Below, piece by piece: positions 1-7,406 of a DNA stretch of 12,808 bases. The translations under genes were made by a program, and so were the position numbers. The stretch is from positions 1 to 12,808 of the forward strand of contig DPWT01000127.1 of NCBI GenBank assembly GCA_003527555.1, in the 5' to 3' direction. Source of the DNA: Verrucomicrobiales bacterium (GTDB taxonomy: Bacteria; Verrucomicrobiota; Verrucomicrobiia; Verrucomicrobiales; Akkermansiaceae). The notes beneath the pieces were generated by a model. The model was not told the DNA's origin and made no database searches. It saw only the letters and a list, made by a program, of their open reading frames with translations. Each line of letters opens with the position of its first letter. Within the stretch, counting starts at the first letter, position 1.

Positions 1-110
1 TTGAGCTTGTCGCGCGGCAGAGCCAAGAGGGAGACACCGTAGCCATACTTAGTAACGGTGGATTTGGTGGAATCCATAACCAGTTACTAGACCGGTTGTC
101 ACTACTGTGA
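1..110 (+). CDS. mpl: C-terminal end of Mpl-like UDP-N-acetylmuramate:tripeptide ligase (partial)
   Basis: Reading from base 3 there are 35 codons up to a TGA at 108-110, with the start outside the window. The peptide contains G-D-T-V-A-I-L-S-N-G-G-F-G-G-I-H followed by Q-L-L-D. This closely matches the extreme C terminus of Mpl, where SNGGFGGIH near the end is characteristic. Mpl is a cytoplasmic Mur-ligase-family enzyme that attaches the recycled tripeptide L-Ala-gamma-D-Glu-meso-DAP to UDP-MurNAc, feeding cell-wall turnover products back into precursor synthesis. Only the C-terminal tail is visible, so nothing can be said about its ATP-binding and central domains. It is the first of several cell-wall-related genes in the window and converges on the MerR-type gene. 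The assignment rests on one short but distinctive motif; murC is the nearest alternative. Confidence 0.72.
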   Translation, partial: ELVARQSQEGDTVAILSNGGFGGIHNQLLDRLSLL

Positions 111-243
111 AAAAAGATATTCTAAATTTTGGTGTATTAACGAATTAAGATCGAAAATCTGAATAGATACATGATGATAATAATTAAGGTGTGTAAATCA
201 TGCCTTAAATTTTAAGAAATGACTGCATAATAAGACCATTTGA
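111..243. other. AT-rich convergent intergenic gap
   Basis: This 133-base gap lies between the convergent mpl end and the MerR-type gene end. It is rich in A and T and holds only weak short inverted repeats, such as AGAT-CGAAA-ATCT near 149-161. I see no convincing hairpin with a T-run, no promoter and no small gene. Confidence 0.5.
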
Positions 244-1191
244 TCAAAGTAGTGGCCTAGATATTTTTTTTGGCTGAGGTTTTTTTCTCAAAGCATTTAA
301 GTGATTTTCAAGGTCAGCAATCGAAATCACTATGGTAGCACCTATTTCTTGTAGTGCCTCTTCGTAGGCAAAAGTGCCGTCACCCCCGACCAAAATTTTT
401 GTTTCTTTGGGAAGCTGTTTACGCAATAAACGTAGCTCGTCAGACAGTGATGGGTCATCCATTGGGTAGACTATGCTCAGCAATAAAGCAGAAGATTGTG
501 AGCGCACTACTGCGCCAGCAATAGCATCTGCAGGTAGACTAGAACCAAGGTAAACGACCTGCCAACCCAGCTTACGAGCTAAGCATGATGCTATAAATGC
601 ACCTAGCTCATGCAGTTGTCCTGCGGGAGTGGTCACCATGAGAGTTGGGGCATTGGACATGGTGGCGTATGCTGACGTACGCTGGGTAAGGTAGTCTTTA
701 ATAAAGTTAGTGGCGGCATGCTCATCTGCGGATGTGATATTACCCTCATGCCACTCAGTGCCTACTCTACGGATGAAGGGGAGGAGGACCTGATTGATGA
801 GGCCTGAGTAGCCAAGATCACGGATTGCATGATCAAAGACCTGCTCAAGCCTTGATTGGTCGAATTTCCGCACGGCCTTCAGGCTCTCCTCAATATAGCC
901 TGGTACAGGTTGATCTGGCGATGGCGGAGCCATGTGAGTGACTTTATCCGCAGTTTTTATGAGGTCGGTGATTTGGTCATCACTGAGCGACGCAATCTGC
1001 CCGATGGAGTGTCCTGAACGTGTTAAGATAATGAGATTTTGGAGCCTTTTGATATCTGCATCTGAATACAAGCGTCGATTAGTTTCCGTTCGCTGTGGAG
1101 TAACTGCCTGATAGCGTTTTTCCCACACTCGTAAAACGTGAGCGGTAAGACCCGTTCGATTAACGACAATTTTAATTCCGTGTAATACCAT
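244..1191 (-). CDS. MerR-family transcriptional regulator with cobalamin-binding domain, CarH/LitR type
   Basis: The 315-aa protein has a MerR winged helix at residues about 5-75, with the CarA/CarH-style recognition segment LRVWEKRY and then NRRLYSDADI. A four-helix B12-cap region (about 98-170) and a Rossmann-type B12-binding domain (about 178-300) follow. Visible ligand residues are W147-H148, E157-H158 and H194 in QLHELG, a variant of the DxHxxG motif. Their spacing reproduces the T. thermophilus CarH set W131/H132/E141/H142/H177 almost exactly. In that family adenosylcobalamin drives tetramer formation on DNA in the dark, and light breaks the Co-C bond and releases the operator. I infer a light- and B12-responsive repressor. 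The ATG at 1191 is preferred to the in-frame GTG at 1212 because MerR proteins begin just before the helix-turn-helix. No carotenoid or photolyase gene is in the window, so only autoregulation can be suggested from the context. Confidence 0.85.
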   Translation of the reverse strand: MVLHGIKIVVNRTGLTAHVLRVWEKRYQAVTPQRTETNRRLYSDADIKRLQNLIILTRSGHSIGQIASLSDDQITDLIKTADKVTHMAPPSPDQPVPGYIEESLKAVRKFDQSRLEQVFDHAIRDLGYSGLINQVLLPFIRRVGTEWHEGNITSADEHAATNFIKDYLTQRTSAYATMSNAPTLMVTTPAGQLHELGAFIASCLARKLGWQVVYLGSSLPADAIAGAVVRSQSSALLLSIVYPMDDPSLSDELRLLRKQLPKETKILVGGDGTFAYEEALQEIGATIVISIADLENHLNALRKKPQPKKISRPLL

Positions 1192-1204
1192 GATAGCAAA
1201 TATA

Positions 1205-1226
1205 CTAGACACAACCTATACAAAGT
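1205..1226 (+). promoter_or_regulatory. Two tandem 11-bp repeats overlapping the promoter, possible CarH-type operator
   Basis: CTAGACACAAC (1205-1215) is followed directly by CTATACAAAGT (1216-1226). They match at 7 of 11 positions and share CTA-N-ACA-N-A. CarH-family operators are built from tandem direct repeats of about 11 bp, and this pair covers the putative -10 element of the CarH-like gene itself, as expected of an autorepressor site. A convincing third repeat was not found, so the call is tentative. Confidence 0.35.
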
Positions 1227-1243
1227 TATGCTATTTGCATCAA
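1215..1243 (-). promoter_or_regulatory. Candidate sigma-70 promoter of the CarH-like gene
   Basis: On the minus strand TTGATG (1238-1243) is separated by exactly 17 bases from TATAGG (1215-1220), close to the -35/-10 consensus TTGACA/TATAAT. It sits in the 68-base gap between parA and the CarH-like ATG, so the regulator can be transcribed independently of parA. This was read by eye and has not been tested. Confidence 0.45.
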
Positions 1244-1259
1244 GTTTTTTTAAAATCTG

Positions 1260-2057
1260 CTACGTTTTTGAGGATTTTGGTGGACCGCAGACAGCATGAC
1301 GCGCCAGGAATTCATCGGTAAAATCACCGTAGGCTCTACTTCCAGTGCCTTCGGGGTCGTGTTCAAAAATCGTCTTTCCATGGCTTGGAGCCTCGCCTAT
1401 GCGAATGGAGCGTGGGACCACGGTCTTGTAGAGCTGAGCGGGGAAATAGTTAGCCACTTCTTCGACAACTTGACGGGATAGGTTAGTGCGACCATCGTAC
1501 ATCGTCATAAGAATACCCTCGAGAATGACGTCAGGATTGGCTCCGGTATCACGGATTTGCTCAATCACTTGTACGATTTTAGCCAGTCCTTCAAGTCCGT
1601 ACCACTCACACTGAAGTGGAATAAGAATTTCATCGGCGGCGGCAAGGGCGGAGGTCATCAGCACACCGAGTGATGGTGGTGTATCGACGATACAGAAGTC
1701 AAAGCCATTATGTTTCTTATAACTAGAGAGTAGGTTGCGAAGCCGCATTAGGTGATCATCCATACGAGCGAGCTCAATTTCTACTCCTGCAAGATCTACA
1801 CCCGAGGGTATCAATGAGAGGTTGGGGATACGCGATGGAATAATTTTTTCCTCGATGGTCGACTTACCAATCAGTGGATAATACATCGAGTCCTCACCGT
1901 CGGGTTCATGGCCAATGCCGCTGGTGGCATTGGCCTGTGGGTCAAGGTCGATAAACAATACCCGCTGCCCACGTGCTGCCAATGCCGCCGAGAGATTAAC
2001 GGCGGTGGTGGTTTTACCCACACCTCCTTTTTGGTTCGCGATGGAAACGATTTTCAT
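1260..2057 (-). CDS. parA: ParA/Soj-type chromosome partitioning ATPase
   Basis: The 265-aa protein begins MKIVSIANQKGGVGKTTT, the deviant Walker A box of ParA/MinD ATPases at residues about 9-18. The Walker A' DLDPQANAT (about 38-46) and the Walker B region CIVDTPPSLG (about 120-130) follow. Length and motif order fit chromosomal Soj/ParA. These proteins bind DNA non-specifically as ATP dimers and move ParB-parS complexes. The ATG at 2057 is chosen because it places the Walker box at the usual N-terminal position; an upstream extension to 2126 would add about 23 unconserved residues. The gene normally paired with it, parB, is absent. Instead the CarH-like regulator lies 68 bases downstream on the same strand. 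It is divergent from the SNF2 helicase with a 133-base gap. No Shine-Dalgarno site is apparent. Confidence 0.9.
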   Translation of the reverse strand: MKIVSIANQKGGVGKTTTAVNLSAALAARGQRVLFIDLDPQANATSGIGHEPDGEDSMYYPLIGKSTIEEKIIPSRIPNLSLIPSGVDLAGVEIELARMDDHLMRLRNLLSSYKKHNGFDFCIVDTPPSLGVLMTSALAAADEILIPLQCEWYGLEGLAKIVQVIEQIRDTGANPDVILEGILMTMYDGRTNLSRQVVEEVANYFPAQLYKTVVPRSIRIGEAPSHGKTIFEHDPEGTGSRAYGDFTDEFLARHAVCGPPKSSKT

Positions 2058-2190
2058 ATTCAGACGGAAAAGACGACGGGAAAGAGAATAAAACGGATAG
2101 CAATGAATCTGTCTAAACATGCACAATTCTGATGCTTCTCCAAAGCTAAAAACGCAGAGAATGTAAACGTGTCATTGCACTGTATCCACA

Positions 2191-5100
2191 ATGAGTCAGC
2201 ATAAGCGCGACATGCGATCTGACGGGCCGATTAATATTACCGAAAAATGGATAGGAGAGGCTGCTGGTGGGCGAGTATTCCGTGAGGCACGTGCGCTGGT
2301 TCGTCTTGGCAAGGTTAACCAACTCAAGCAGAGCGGTGGGGTCTATCAGGCATTGGTTGGGCAAGGTAAGAAACCGTTGCGTGTGGTGGTTAAGGTGATT
2401 AGCAGGACTGAAGTGAAGAACCTCTGCCCGTGTGTCATGAGCCGCCGCACAGGAGCCATGTGTGAGCACGCCGCGGCTGTTTTGATGGCTACTATTTTGC
2501 CATCCGATTCCAGTTATGATGATCATGTAATCAGTGAGGAAGATGAGGCTGTTCAACCTGATGTAATTCCTCTTGATGTTCGTCTTTCCCCTAATTTTCC
2601 TCTGGAGGGTATATCTAATGTTCAGCTGAAAATATCAGGGCGCTCAGTAGAGAAACTTTCACAGTCAGATTTTGCTTTGGCTCTTTGGCTTCATAAAAAT
2701 ACGGGACAAACGGGCGCGGCAATGCTCGCGCTTCCCGTAGCCCAGATGGCTTGTTTTTACCAAGCAATTGTTGGCCACCCTGCAGTGTGGACTGGTAAAG
2801 ATAAGGTGGAAATTTCACTGGCGCATCTGAGGCCAAAACTTGAACTAGAGATTGATGCTGAGCATAACAGCGAAATGATCTGGATGCGTATTGTTGAAGA
2901 TCAGTCATTTGCCCTTCTAGGTGACCAGTTAGCGTTATGGGACAGGGAGAGCAATAATCTGTTAATTGACCAGGGAGTGGGGAAGAATAAACTAGGCGGT
3001 ATGGGGATGGGTTCTGCAGATCTCACGAGTGGTGAGTGGCTGCATATCGAGACCTCGGTATTCGTAAGAGCGCTCGATGCTCTCGATCAGGTGTATCAAT
3101 TACCTGGTGGTCTTGGCGGGCTTAAAATTGATGAAGTCGAGCCGGATATCGAGCTGCAGATCGCGGGGTCTACACGTGCATTACAGGCACGCCTAACAGC
3201 TGTCTATCCGGGTGGTGTCAGAGTGCTTTTACCGGTTGCGAGCGCAACAGTCACAGAGTTCCCGATTTTATCTGATGATGGCGACTGGCTACTGCGTCAT
3301 CCAGAGTTCGAGCGTAGTGCGATAGCGCGACTGATGCGCGACGGGTTCCAGCCATTGGATGCCACAGGGATGATGTATCTTCGCGGTGAGGACGAGACGA
3401 TCGATTTCCTGACATCATCACTTCCAGAAATCAGGGAAAATTGGTATGTAGAGACCGATGAAAAACTCGTTCATATTGAGTCTGGACTGGGACGGATCGA
3501 GCCAAAAATCGATTTTGCCGGTGGGGGGCATGGGAATGGTGCAGATTGGCTTGCGTGTGACGTGTCATGGCAATGCGGTGGTGAGTCACTGGATCGCGAA
3601 TCCGTGCGCAGGCTGTTAGCATCGGGGGGGCGTACTCTGAAGCTACCCCGTGGAGGAAAAGCCGTCATTTCCCAGTTTGATGCCGAGGTTATGGATGGTT
3701 TCCTGCTTGATACCGATCCGCGCCAGGATAATGGTCGATACTATTTTCCACAGGAGCAAACCGCCTATTTGGAGCGACTCCGTAGCCACTACAGTAGTGA
3801 TAGAAACAATACAGAGAAGCGGATTGATATTCCGCCACTGCTTGATGATTTAGAATTGACCTTGCGTGCCTATCAAAAAGAAGGCGTTGAATGGCTTTAC
3901 CAACGGGCGTTAGGAGAGGGTGCTGCGTTGCTTGCGGATGACATGGGATTGGGGAAAACTTTGCAGACGTTGACGTTTCTCGAGCTCTGGAAAAGAACGC
4001 ACTCCGAGCCGGCATTGGTTGTGTGCCCTGCCACCTTGCTAGGGAACTGGCGTGATGAAGTAGCGAAATTTGTCCCAAGCATGAATGTCTTGGTAATGCA
4101 TGGAAGCAAAAGAAAAGACTATTTCGAAGTGCTGCACGCAGCAGATATTATTGTCACGAGTTATGCCTTGTTAGACAGAGACGTGGATGTTTACCGAAAG
4201 TTGCCGTTAAGTGCTATAGTGCTTGATGAGGCGAGTGCCATTCGTAACCCAGACACTTTAGCAGCGAAGGCGGCTAGAAAAATGCAGGCTGCGGCTAAAA
4301 TCGCTATTTCTGGCACTCCAGTGGAAAACAGTGTGCGCGACCTGTGGTCGATTTTTCAATTTCTAATGCCGGGATACTTGGGTGGTAGAGAGGATTTCCG
4401 AAAGCGTTATGAGCTTCCGTGCTCGGCTGAGTTACCCGATCAAGCGACGCGTGCGGCCATGCAGCGACTGCGCTGGCGAACTGAGCCATTCATGCTGCGT
4501 CGGACAAAATCGTTGGTGGCAAAGGATCTACCACCCAAGATTGAGAGTGTGGTTTGGTGTGATCCTTCCCCGATGCAACGGGATTATTATCAATCGATTC
4601 TTAGACATGGCGCCGAAAAAGTGGATGCTGTACGTAAGCAATCGGGAGCCGATGGCGCACGCATGCAGATGCTAACCGTCTTGTTGCGCCTTCGTCAGAG
4701 TTGTTGTGACTTGAGACTACTGGATAAAGAATTAGATGAAAAACCACTCGCTGATATATCGGTAAAACTTGCAAGACTTATGGAGTTGTTAGGTGAGGCG
4801 AAGCGTGGCGATCACAGGGTGCTCGTGTTTAGCCAGTTTACTTCCATGCTCACTCTGATTCGTAATGAACTCGACGCCGAGAATGTGTCATATTCTTATC
4901 TCGATGGTGCCACACGTGATCGAGCTGCCGTGGTGGATGCTTTCCAGAAAACTGACGGCCCGCCGGTTTTTCTTATCAGCCTGAAAGCGGGCGGTTATGG
5001 CCTTACGCTAACAGCTGCGGATACCGTGGTGCTGTTTGATCCATGGTGGAACCCAGCTGTGGAAGCTCAGGCTGCCGATCGGATTCACCGCATCGGGCAG

Positions 5101-5280
5101 TCCCGTCCTGCCACGATCTATAAGTTGATTACTCGTGGAACTGTTGAGGAGAAAATTCTCAAATTGCAGGAAAAGAAAAAATCAATGATTAGTGCGGCTA
5201 TTGGGGAAGCAGAAAATGAGGCTCGTCCATTAATGACAGGTTTGAGCGAGTCCGAAATGCGTGATTTGCTAGATGATTGA
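2191..5280 (+). CDS. SNF2-family DNA helicase/translocase with N-terminal SWIM zinc finger
   Basis: The 1029-aa protein has an N-terminal SWIM finger (C79-x-C81 ... C91-x-H93), then about 450 residues with no motif I recognise, then a complete SNF2 motor in the C-terminal half. The motor shows the Walker A DDMGLGKT (K589), a DEAS box at D679-E680 in place of DEAH, SGTPVENS, and helicase C motifs ending in FDPWWNP and DRIHRIGQ (D963-Q970). SWI2/SNF2 proteins use ATP to translocate along double-stranded DNA and remodel protein-DNA complexes; the bacterial RapA/HepA relatives recycle RNA polymerase. SWIM fingers usually mediate DNA or protein contacts. The exact substrate cannot be read from the sequence. 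The start ATG has no evident ribosome site; ATG 2212 is an alternative. The 98-aa gene follows after 58 bases on the same strand, suggesting co-transcription. Confidence 0.93.
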   Translation: MSQHKRDMRSDGPINITEKWIGEAAGGRVFREARALVRLGKVNQLKQSGGVYQALVGQGKKPLRVVVKVISRTEVKNLCPCVMSRRTGAMCEHAAAVLMATILPSDSSYDDHVISEEDEAVQPDVIPLDVRLSPNFPLEGISNVQLKISGRSVEKLSQSDFALALWLHKNTGQTGAAMLALPVAQMACFYQAIVGHPAVWTGKDKVEISLAHLRPKLELEIDAEHNSEMIWMRIVEDQSFALLGDQLALWDRESNNLLIDQGVGKNKLGGMGMGSADLTSGEWLHIETSVFVRALDALDQVYQLPGGLGGLKIDEVEPDIELQIAGSTRALQARLTAVYPGGVRVLLPVASATVTEFPILSDDGDWLLRHPEFERSAIARLMRDGFQPLDATGMMYLRGEDETIDFLTSSLPEIRENWYVETDEKLVHIESGLGRIEPKIDFAGGGHGNGADWLACDVSWQCGGESLDRESVRRLLASGGRTLKLPRGGKAVISQFDAEVMDGFLLDTDPRQDNGRYYFPQEQTAYLERLRSHYSSDRNNTEKRIDIPPLLDDLELTLRAYQKEGVEWLYQRALGEGAALLADDMGLGKTLQTLTFLELWKRTHSEPALVVCPATLLGNWRDEVAKFVPSMNVLVMHGSKRKDYFEVLHAADIIVTSYALLDRDVDVYRKLPLSAIVLDEASAIRNPDTLAAKAARKMQAAAKIAISGTPVENSVRDLWSIFQFLMPGYLGGREDFRKRYELPCSAELPDQATRAAMQRLRWRTEPFMLRRTKSLVAKDLPPKIESVVWCDPSPMQRDYYQSILRHGAEKVDAVRKQSGADGARMQMLTVLLRLRQSCCDLRLLDKELDEKPLADISVKLARLMELLGEAKRGDHRVLVFSQFTSMLTLIRNELDAENVSYSYLDGATRDRAAVVDAFQKTDGPPVFLISLKAGGYGLTLTAADTVVLFDPWWNPAVEAQAADRIHRIGQSRPATIYKLITRGTVEEKILKLQEKKKSMISAAIGEAENEARPLMTGLSESEMRDLLDD

Positions 5281-5338
5281 CGAATGCTTTTTTAAAAACC
5301 ATCTTGCTCGGTGAATCATGTGGAGGTATGACTGAAAT

Positions 5339-5635
5339 ATGAATACAAAGCAATTAGCAGAATCTGCATCGAGTGGAGGCACGCCTCCAGGAAATTTGAG
5401 TGATCACCTAAAAGTGCTGTGGCTTGCGCGAGCAGGTCGATGGCATGAGGCTCACGATATGTGTGAGAATGAAGATGACCCTACCTGGTCGTGGATCCAC
5501 GCTCACCTACACAGAGTGGAGGGCGACTTAGGTAACGCAGGTTACTGGTATGCCCGCGCGGGAAAGCCACAGCCCGATGGACAAGATGGGCTAGGTGAGG
5601 AGTGGTTTGAGTTAGCAGAGGATTTGATTGGATAA
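5339..5635 (+). CDS. Small conserved-looking hypothetical protein, 98 aa
   Basis: I cannot name this protein. It is soluble and acidic, with no signal peptide or membrane helix. Its core runs from about residue 22 to 75 and contains the patterns LWLARAGRW, HAHLHRVEGD and YWYARAGKP. The spacing of small and aromatic residues suggests a pair of tetratricopeptide-like helix hairpins. GGAGG at 5322-5326 lies 12 bases before the ATG, the clearest ribosome site in the window, though slightly far from the start. The gene follows the SNF2 helicase by 58 bases with no terminator between them and is closed by a strong terminator, so the two probably form one transcript. A role as a helicase partner is only inferred from position. 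Confidence 0.72.
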   Translation: MNTKQLAESASSGGTPPGNLSDHLKVLWLARAGRWHEAHDMCENEDDPTWSWIHAHLHRVEGDLGNAGYWYARAGKPQPDGQDGLGEEWFELAEDLIG

Positions 5636-5657
5636 ATATCCAGAAGCTACACAAAAA

Positions 5658-5695
5658 GAGCCGATGTATTAAGACATCGGCTCATCAATTTTTTT
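5658..5695 (+). terminator. Bidirectional intrinsic terminator
   Basis: A perfect 10-bp stem GAGCCGATGT (5658-5667) / ACATCGGCTC (5674-5683) encloses the 6-base loop ATTAAG. It is followed on the plus strand by a run of seven T at 5689-5695 after a short spacer. On the minus strand the same stem is followed directly by TTTTT (complement of 5653-5657). It therefore can stop both the helicase/98-aa transcript and the convergent bactofilin transcript. Confidence 0.9.
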
Positions 5696-5706
5696 GCTAT
5701 AGTCAA

Positions 5707-6027
5707 CTAGCTGCCAATATCGGTCCGGCCTGAGAGCACTGCACCCTCCTCCATGGAGAGCATTTTGGTTTTGATGTCGCCATCGAGCTTGGACTTGGTT
5801 TTGAGCTCACAGCGATCAGAAGTGATGGTTCCTTTGACCTTGCCGAAGAGCTTAACTTCGCCTGCTTTAACGTCTCCTTTTACGAAGGCATTTTCACCAA
5901 TGGTGACTCTACCTTTATCTGAGGAGATTTCACCATCGACTTTACCGTCAATGACCATATCATTGCTGAATTTGATAGAACCTGTGATTTCGATTCCATT
6001 TGCGAGAACGTTAGTTACATTTGCCAT
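5707..6027 (-). CDS. Bactofilin (polymer-forming cytoskeletal protein)
   Basis: The 106-aa protein is almost entirely one bactofilin domain. It has repeated short beta strands with the signature G-S-I-K-F near residue 16, VIDGKVDGEI near 25-34, then KGDVKAGEV and successive G-x-I/V strands expected of a right-handed beta helix. Bactofilins polymerise without nucleotide into membrane-associated filaments that in several bacteria recruit peptidoglycan synthases or hydrolases to sites of localised growth. The short N terminus (about 7 residues before the domain) contains VTNVLANG, possibly a membrane-binding tip. The gene is transcribed toward the bidirectional terminator and lies downstream of the two PDZ proteins on the same strand, 165 bases from the nearer one. 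A role with the penicillin-binding proteins in this window is plausible but inferred. Confidence 0.92.
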   Translation of the reverse strand: MANVTNVLANGIEITGSIKFSNDMVIDGKVDGEISSDKGRVTIGENAFVKGDVKAGEVKLFGKVKGTITSDRCELKTKSKLDGDIKTKMLSMEEGAVLSGRTDIGS

Positions 6028-6192
6028 AATTTGAAATTAAGATGCCTAAAATTGGTTATAAGGCAATCAAAGAATTTTAAAAACAGGGCGGCAAAGTATA
6101 GTCTTAGTGTTTGTAGCTGGATAATTTTATCAATTTCTATCATTACGCCTCAATCCGCGTAAACGCTTTTAAATATCACGATTGCGAGGACT
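6028..6192. other. Intergenic region upstream of the bactofilin gene
   Basis: This 165-base gap should contain the bactofilin promoter, but no clear -35/-10 pair was found. An inverted repeat TTACGC (6143-6148) / GCGTAA (6157-6162) with an 8-base loop lies 30 bases after the pseudoprotease stop. It lacks a T-run on the minus strand, so it is at best a weak terminator or a protein site. Confidence 0.4.
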
Positions 6193-7374
6193 TTACTTGT
6201 CAAAATCTCCCAACAGGCGGCGTATTCTGGCTGCAGGACCTTCACCTGAATTTGATGATTTGTTAGCTTCCTCTAGAAGATTTGATTGAAGTCGGTTTTT
6301 GTCCACATGGGTGACGGGATTTGGATCGGAAGCAAGCACACGCAGGAGCGTCTCAGCAGGGGTGATAAATGTTTTAATCCGACTGCTTCGGGCAATGGTA
6401 ATGCCGACTAATTTACCATCAAGATCAAGGACTGGTGCGCCTGTGTCTTCAGGGTTGATAGGTATGTCGGACTGCACGACATTGGGGAAGTTAGAGCGCA
6501 CGCGGTTGATGCTGGTGCCCATGCGTTGCATCCGCTCCATGCGTTTGCGAGGCACACGTTTGATGCCAGCGTTGTCTGCGCGCGAGCCTAGTTTAACGGT
6601 GGCGACTTTCTCATCACCATTTCTGCGATAGAGTATGGTTGTCTCCGAGCCCGGTACGAGGCGCTGCAGTAAATTACGTAATTCGATCGCACCCACTATG
6701 GGCATTTGGTTCACAGACATAACGATGTCTCCATTGCGTAATCCAGCTTTCTTGGCTGCTGAGTCGGGCATGACCCGCATGAGTGGGACACCATTTTTGC
6801 CTGCCTTGCTGAAGTCCATCATCACACCCAGATATGCTTTGTCTTTCTCCCTCAAGCTACGTGACATGACGCTAACCACGCCAATACCATCGACTTTACC
6901 ATCTGGGCGAGCCACTGCAAGGAAGCTGCCGAGTTCGGGATTTGACATTTTTTTGAGGTCAAGTGGCTTCAATGGTGCGTCTGAGCTTAGCAGAGCTAGA
7001 TCGTGTTCTGGGTAGACACCATCAACATTTGCTGAATAGGATTTTCCCTTCACTGTGCTAATGTTGATGGATCTGCGTGGATTAGAAATCTCACTCCATT
7101 TGGTTAGTATAGCCACCTTGCCTTGGTTGTTGGTGACTACGGTGCCGTAGGCGACTCGCTTACCTGAGATGTTAACATTGACGATACTTTGAGAGGCTGT
7201 TTTGACGGCTGGCTCCGCTGCGCTGAAGAAGCTAATCGCTTGTTTTTTCAGTGTTGCTATCTCTTGATTACTGAGCTGCTCGTATGGATCTGGCATGCGA
7301 ACACCATCCTGGGCATGGATGTTAACATGAGTAAATGATAGGAGGACTAGTGCAATGGTTGTGGTCTTGTTCAT
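6193..7374 (-). CDS. Secreted DegP/HtrA-like pseudoprotease with PDZ domain inserted in the trypsin fold
   Basis: The 393-aa protein has a signal peptide (about residues 1-21, hydrophobic IALVLLSF, probable cleavage after IHA). The first protease half spans about 58-172. Aligned to family motifs, the His position in LTxxH is S94 (LTKWSEI), the Asp survives as D124 in HDLALL, and the GNSGGP nucleophile motif reads EDTGAP with T310. It is therefore predicted to be catalytically dead. The PDZ domain (about 178-262: YLGVMM, DSAAKKAGLRNGDIV, LYRRNG) lies before the Ser-motif strand, which continues at about 295-350 with VVQSDIPINPEDTG and DLDGKLVGI. PDZ is thus inserted between the Asp and Ser parts of the fold rather than following it. 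A basic Met/Arg-rich linker (about 271-292) follows PDZ. It lies 32 bases downstream of an intact protease on the same strand, so a chaperone or regulatory-partner role is inferred. Confidence 0.85.
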   Translation of the reverse strand: MNKTTTIALVLLSFTHVNIHAQDGVRMPDPYEQLSNQEIATLKKQAISFFSAAEPAVKTASQSIVNVNISGKRVAYGTVVTNNQGKVAILTKWSEISNPRRSINISTVKGKSYSANVDGVYPEHDLALLSSDAPLKPLDLKKMSNPELGSFLAVARPDGKVDGIGVVSVMSRSLREKDKAYLGVMMDFSKAGKNGVPLMRVMPDSAAKKAGLRNGDIVMSVNQMPIVGAIELRNLLQRLVPGSETTILYRRNGDEKVATVKLGSRADNAGIKRVPRKRMERMQRMGTSINRVRSNFPNVVQSDIPINPEDTGAPVLDLDGKLVGITIARSSRIKTFITPAETLLRVLASDPNPVTHVDKNRLQSNLLEEANKSSNSGEGPAARIRRLLGDFDK

Positions 7375-7406
7375 GTGAAAACAATGGCTGTAAATGGTAG
7401 ATTATT

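Noticed and set aside
1192..1212. Longer start (GTG 1212) for the CarH-like regulator
   Set aside because: It adds seven residues not expected before a MerR helix-turn-helix and would overlap the repeat/promoter region; ATG 1191 fits better.
1192..1259. Cobalamin riboswitch upstream of the CarH-like gene
   Set aside because: The leader is too short and shows no B12-box or extended secondary structure.
2058..2126. N-terminal extension of ParA
   Set aside because: The extra 23 residues are Cys/Phe/Arg-rich and unlike ParA. The Walker A box then sits too far from the start for a Soj-type protein.
2191..5635. Phage-defence island around the SNF2 helicase
   Set aside because: No nuclease, methylase, phospholipase D, integrase or defence-type partner is next to it; the neighbours are partitioning and envelope genes.
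6143..6162. Inverted repeat TTACGC/GCGTAA as a terminator of the protease operon
   Set aside because: The stem is only 6 bp with an 8-base loop, and no T-run follows on the minus strand.
7362..7380. parS-like sequence at the start of the pseudoprotease gene (minus strand TTTTCACATGAACA)
   Set aside because: It matches the ParB site consensus at only about 11 of 16 positions, lacks the perfect palindrome and overlaps a start codon. With no parB nearby it is probably chance.
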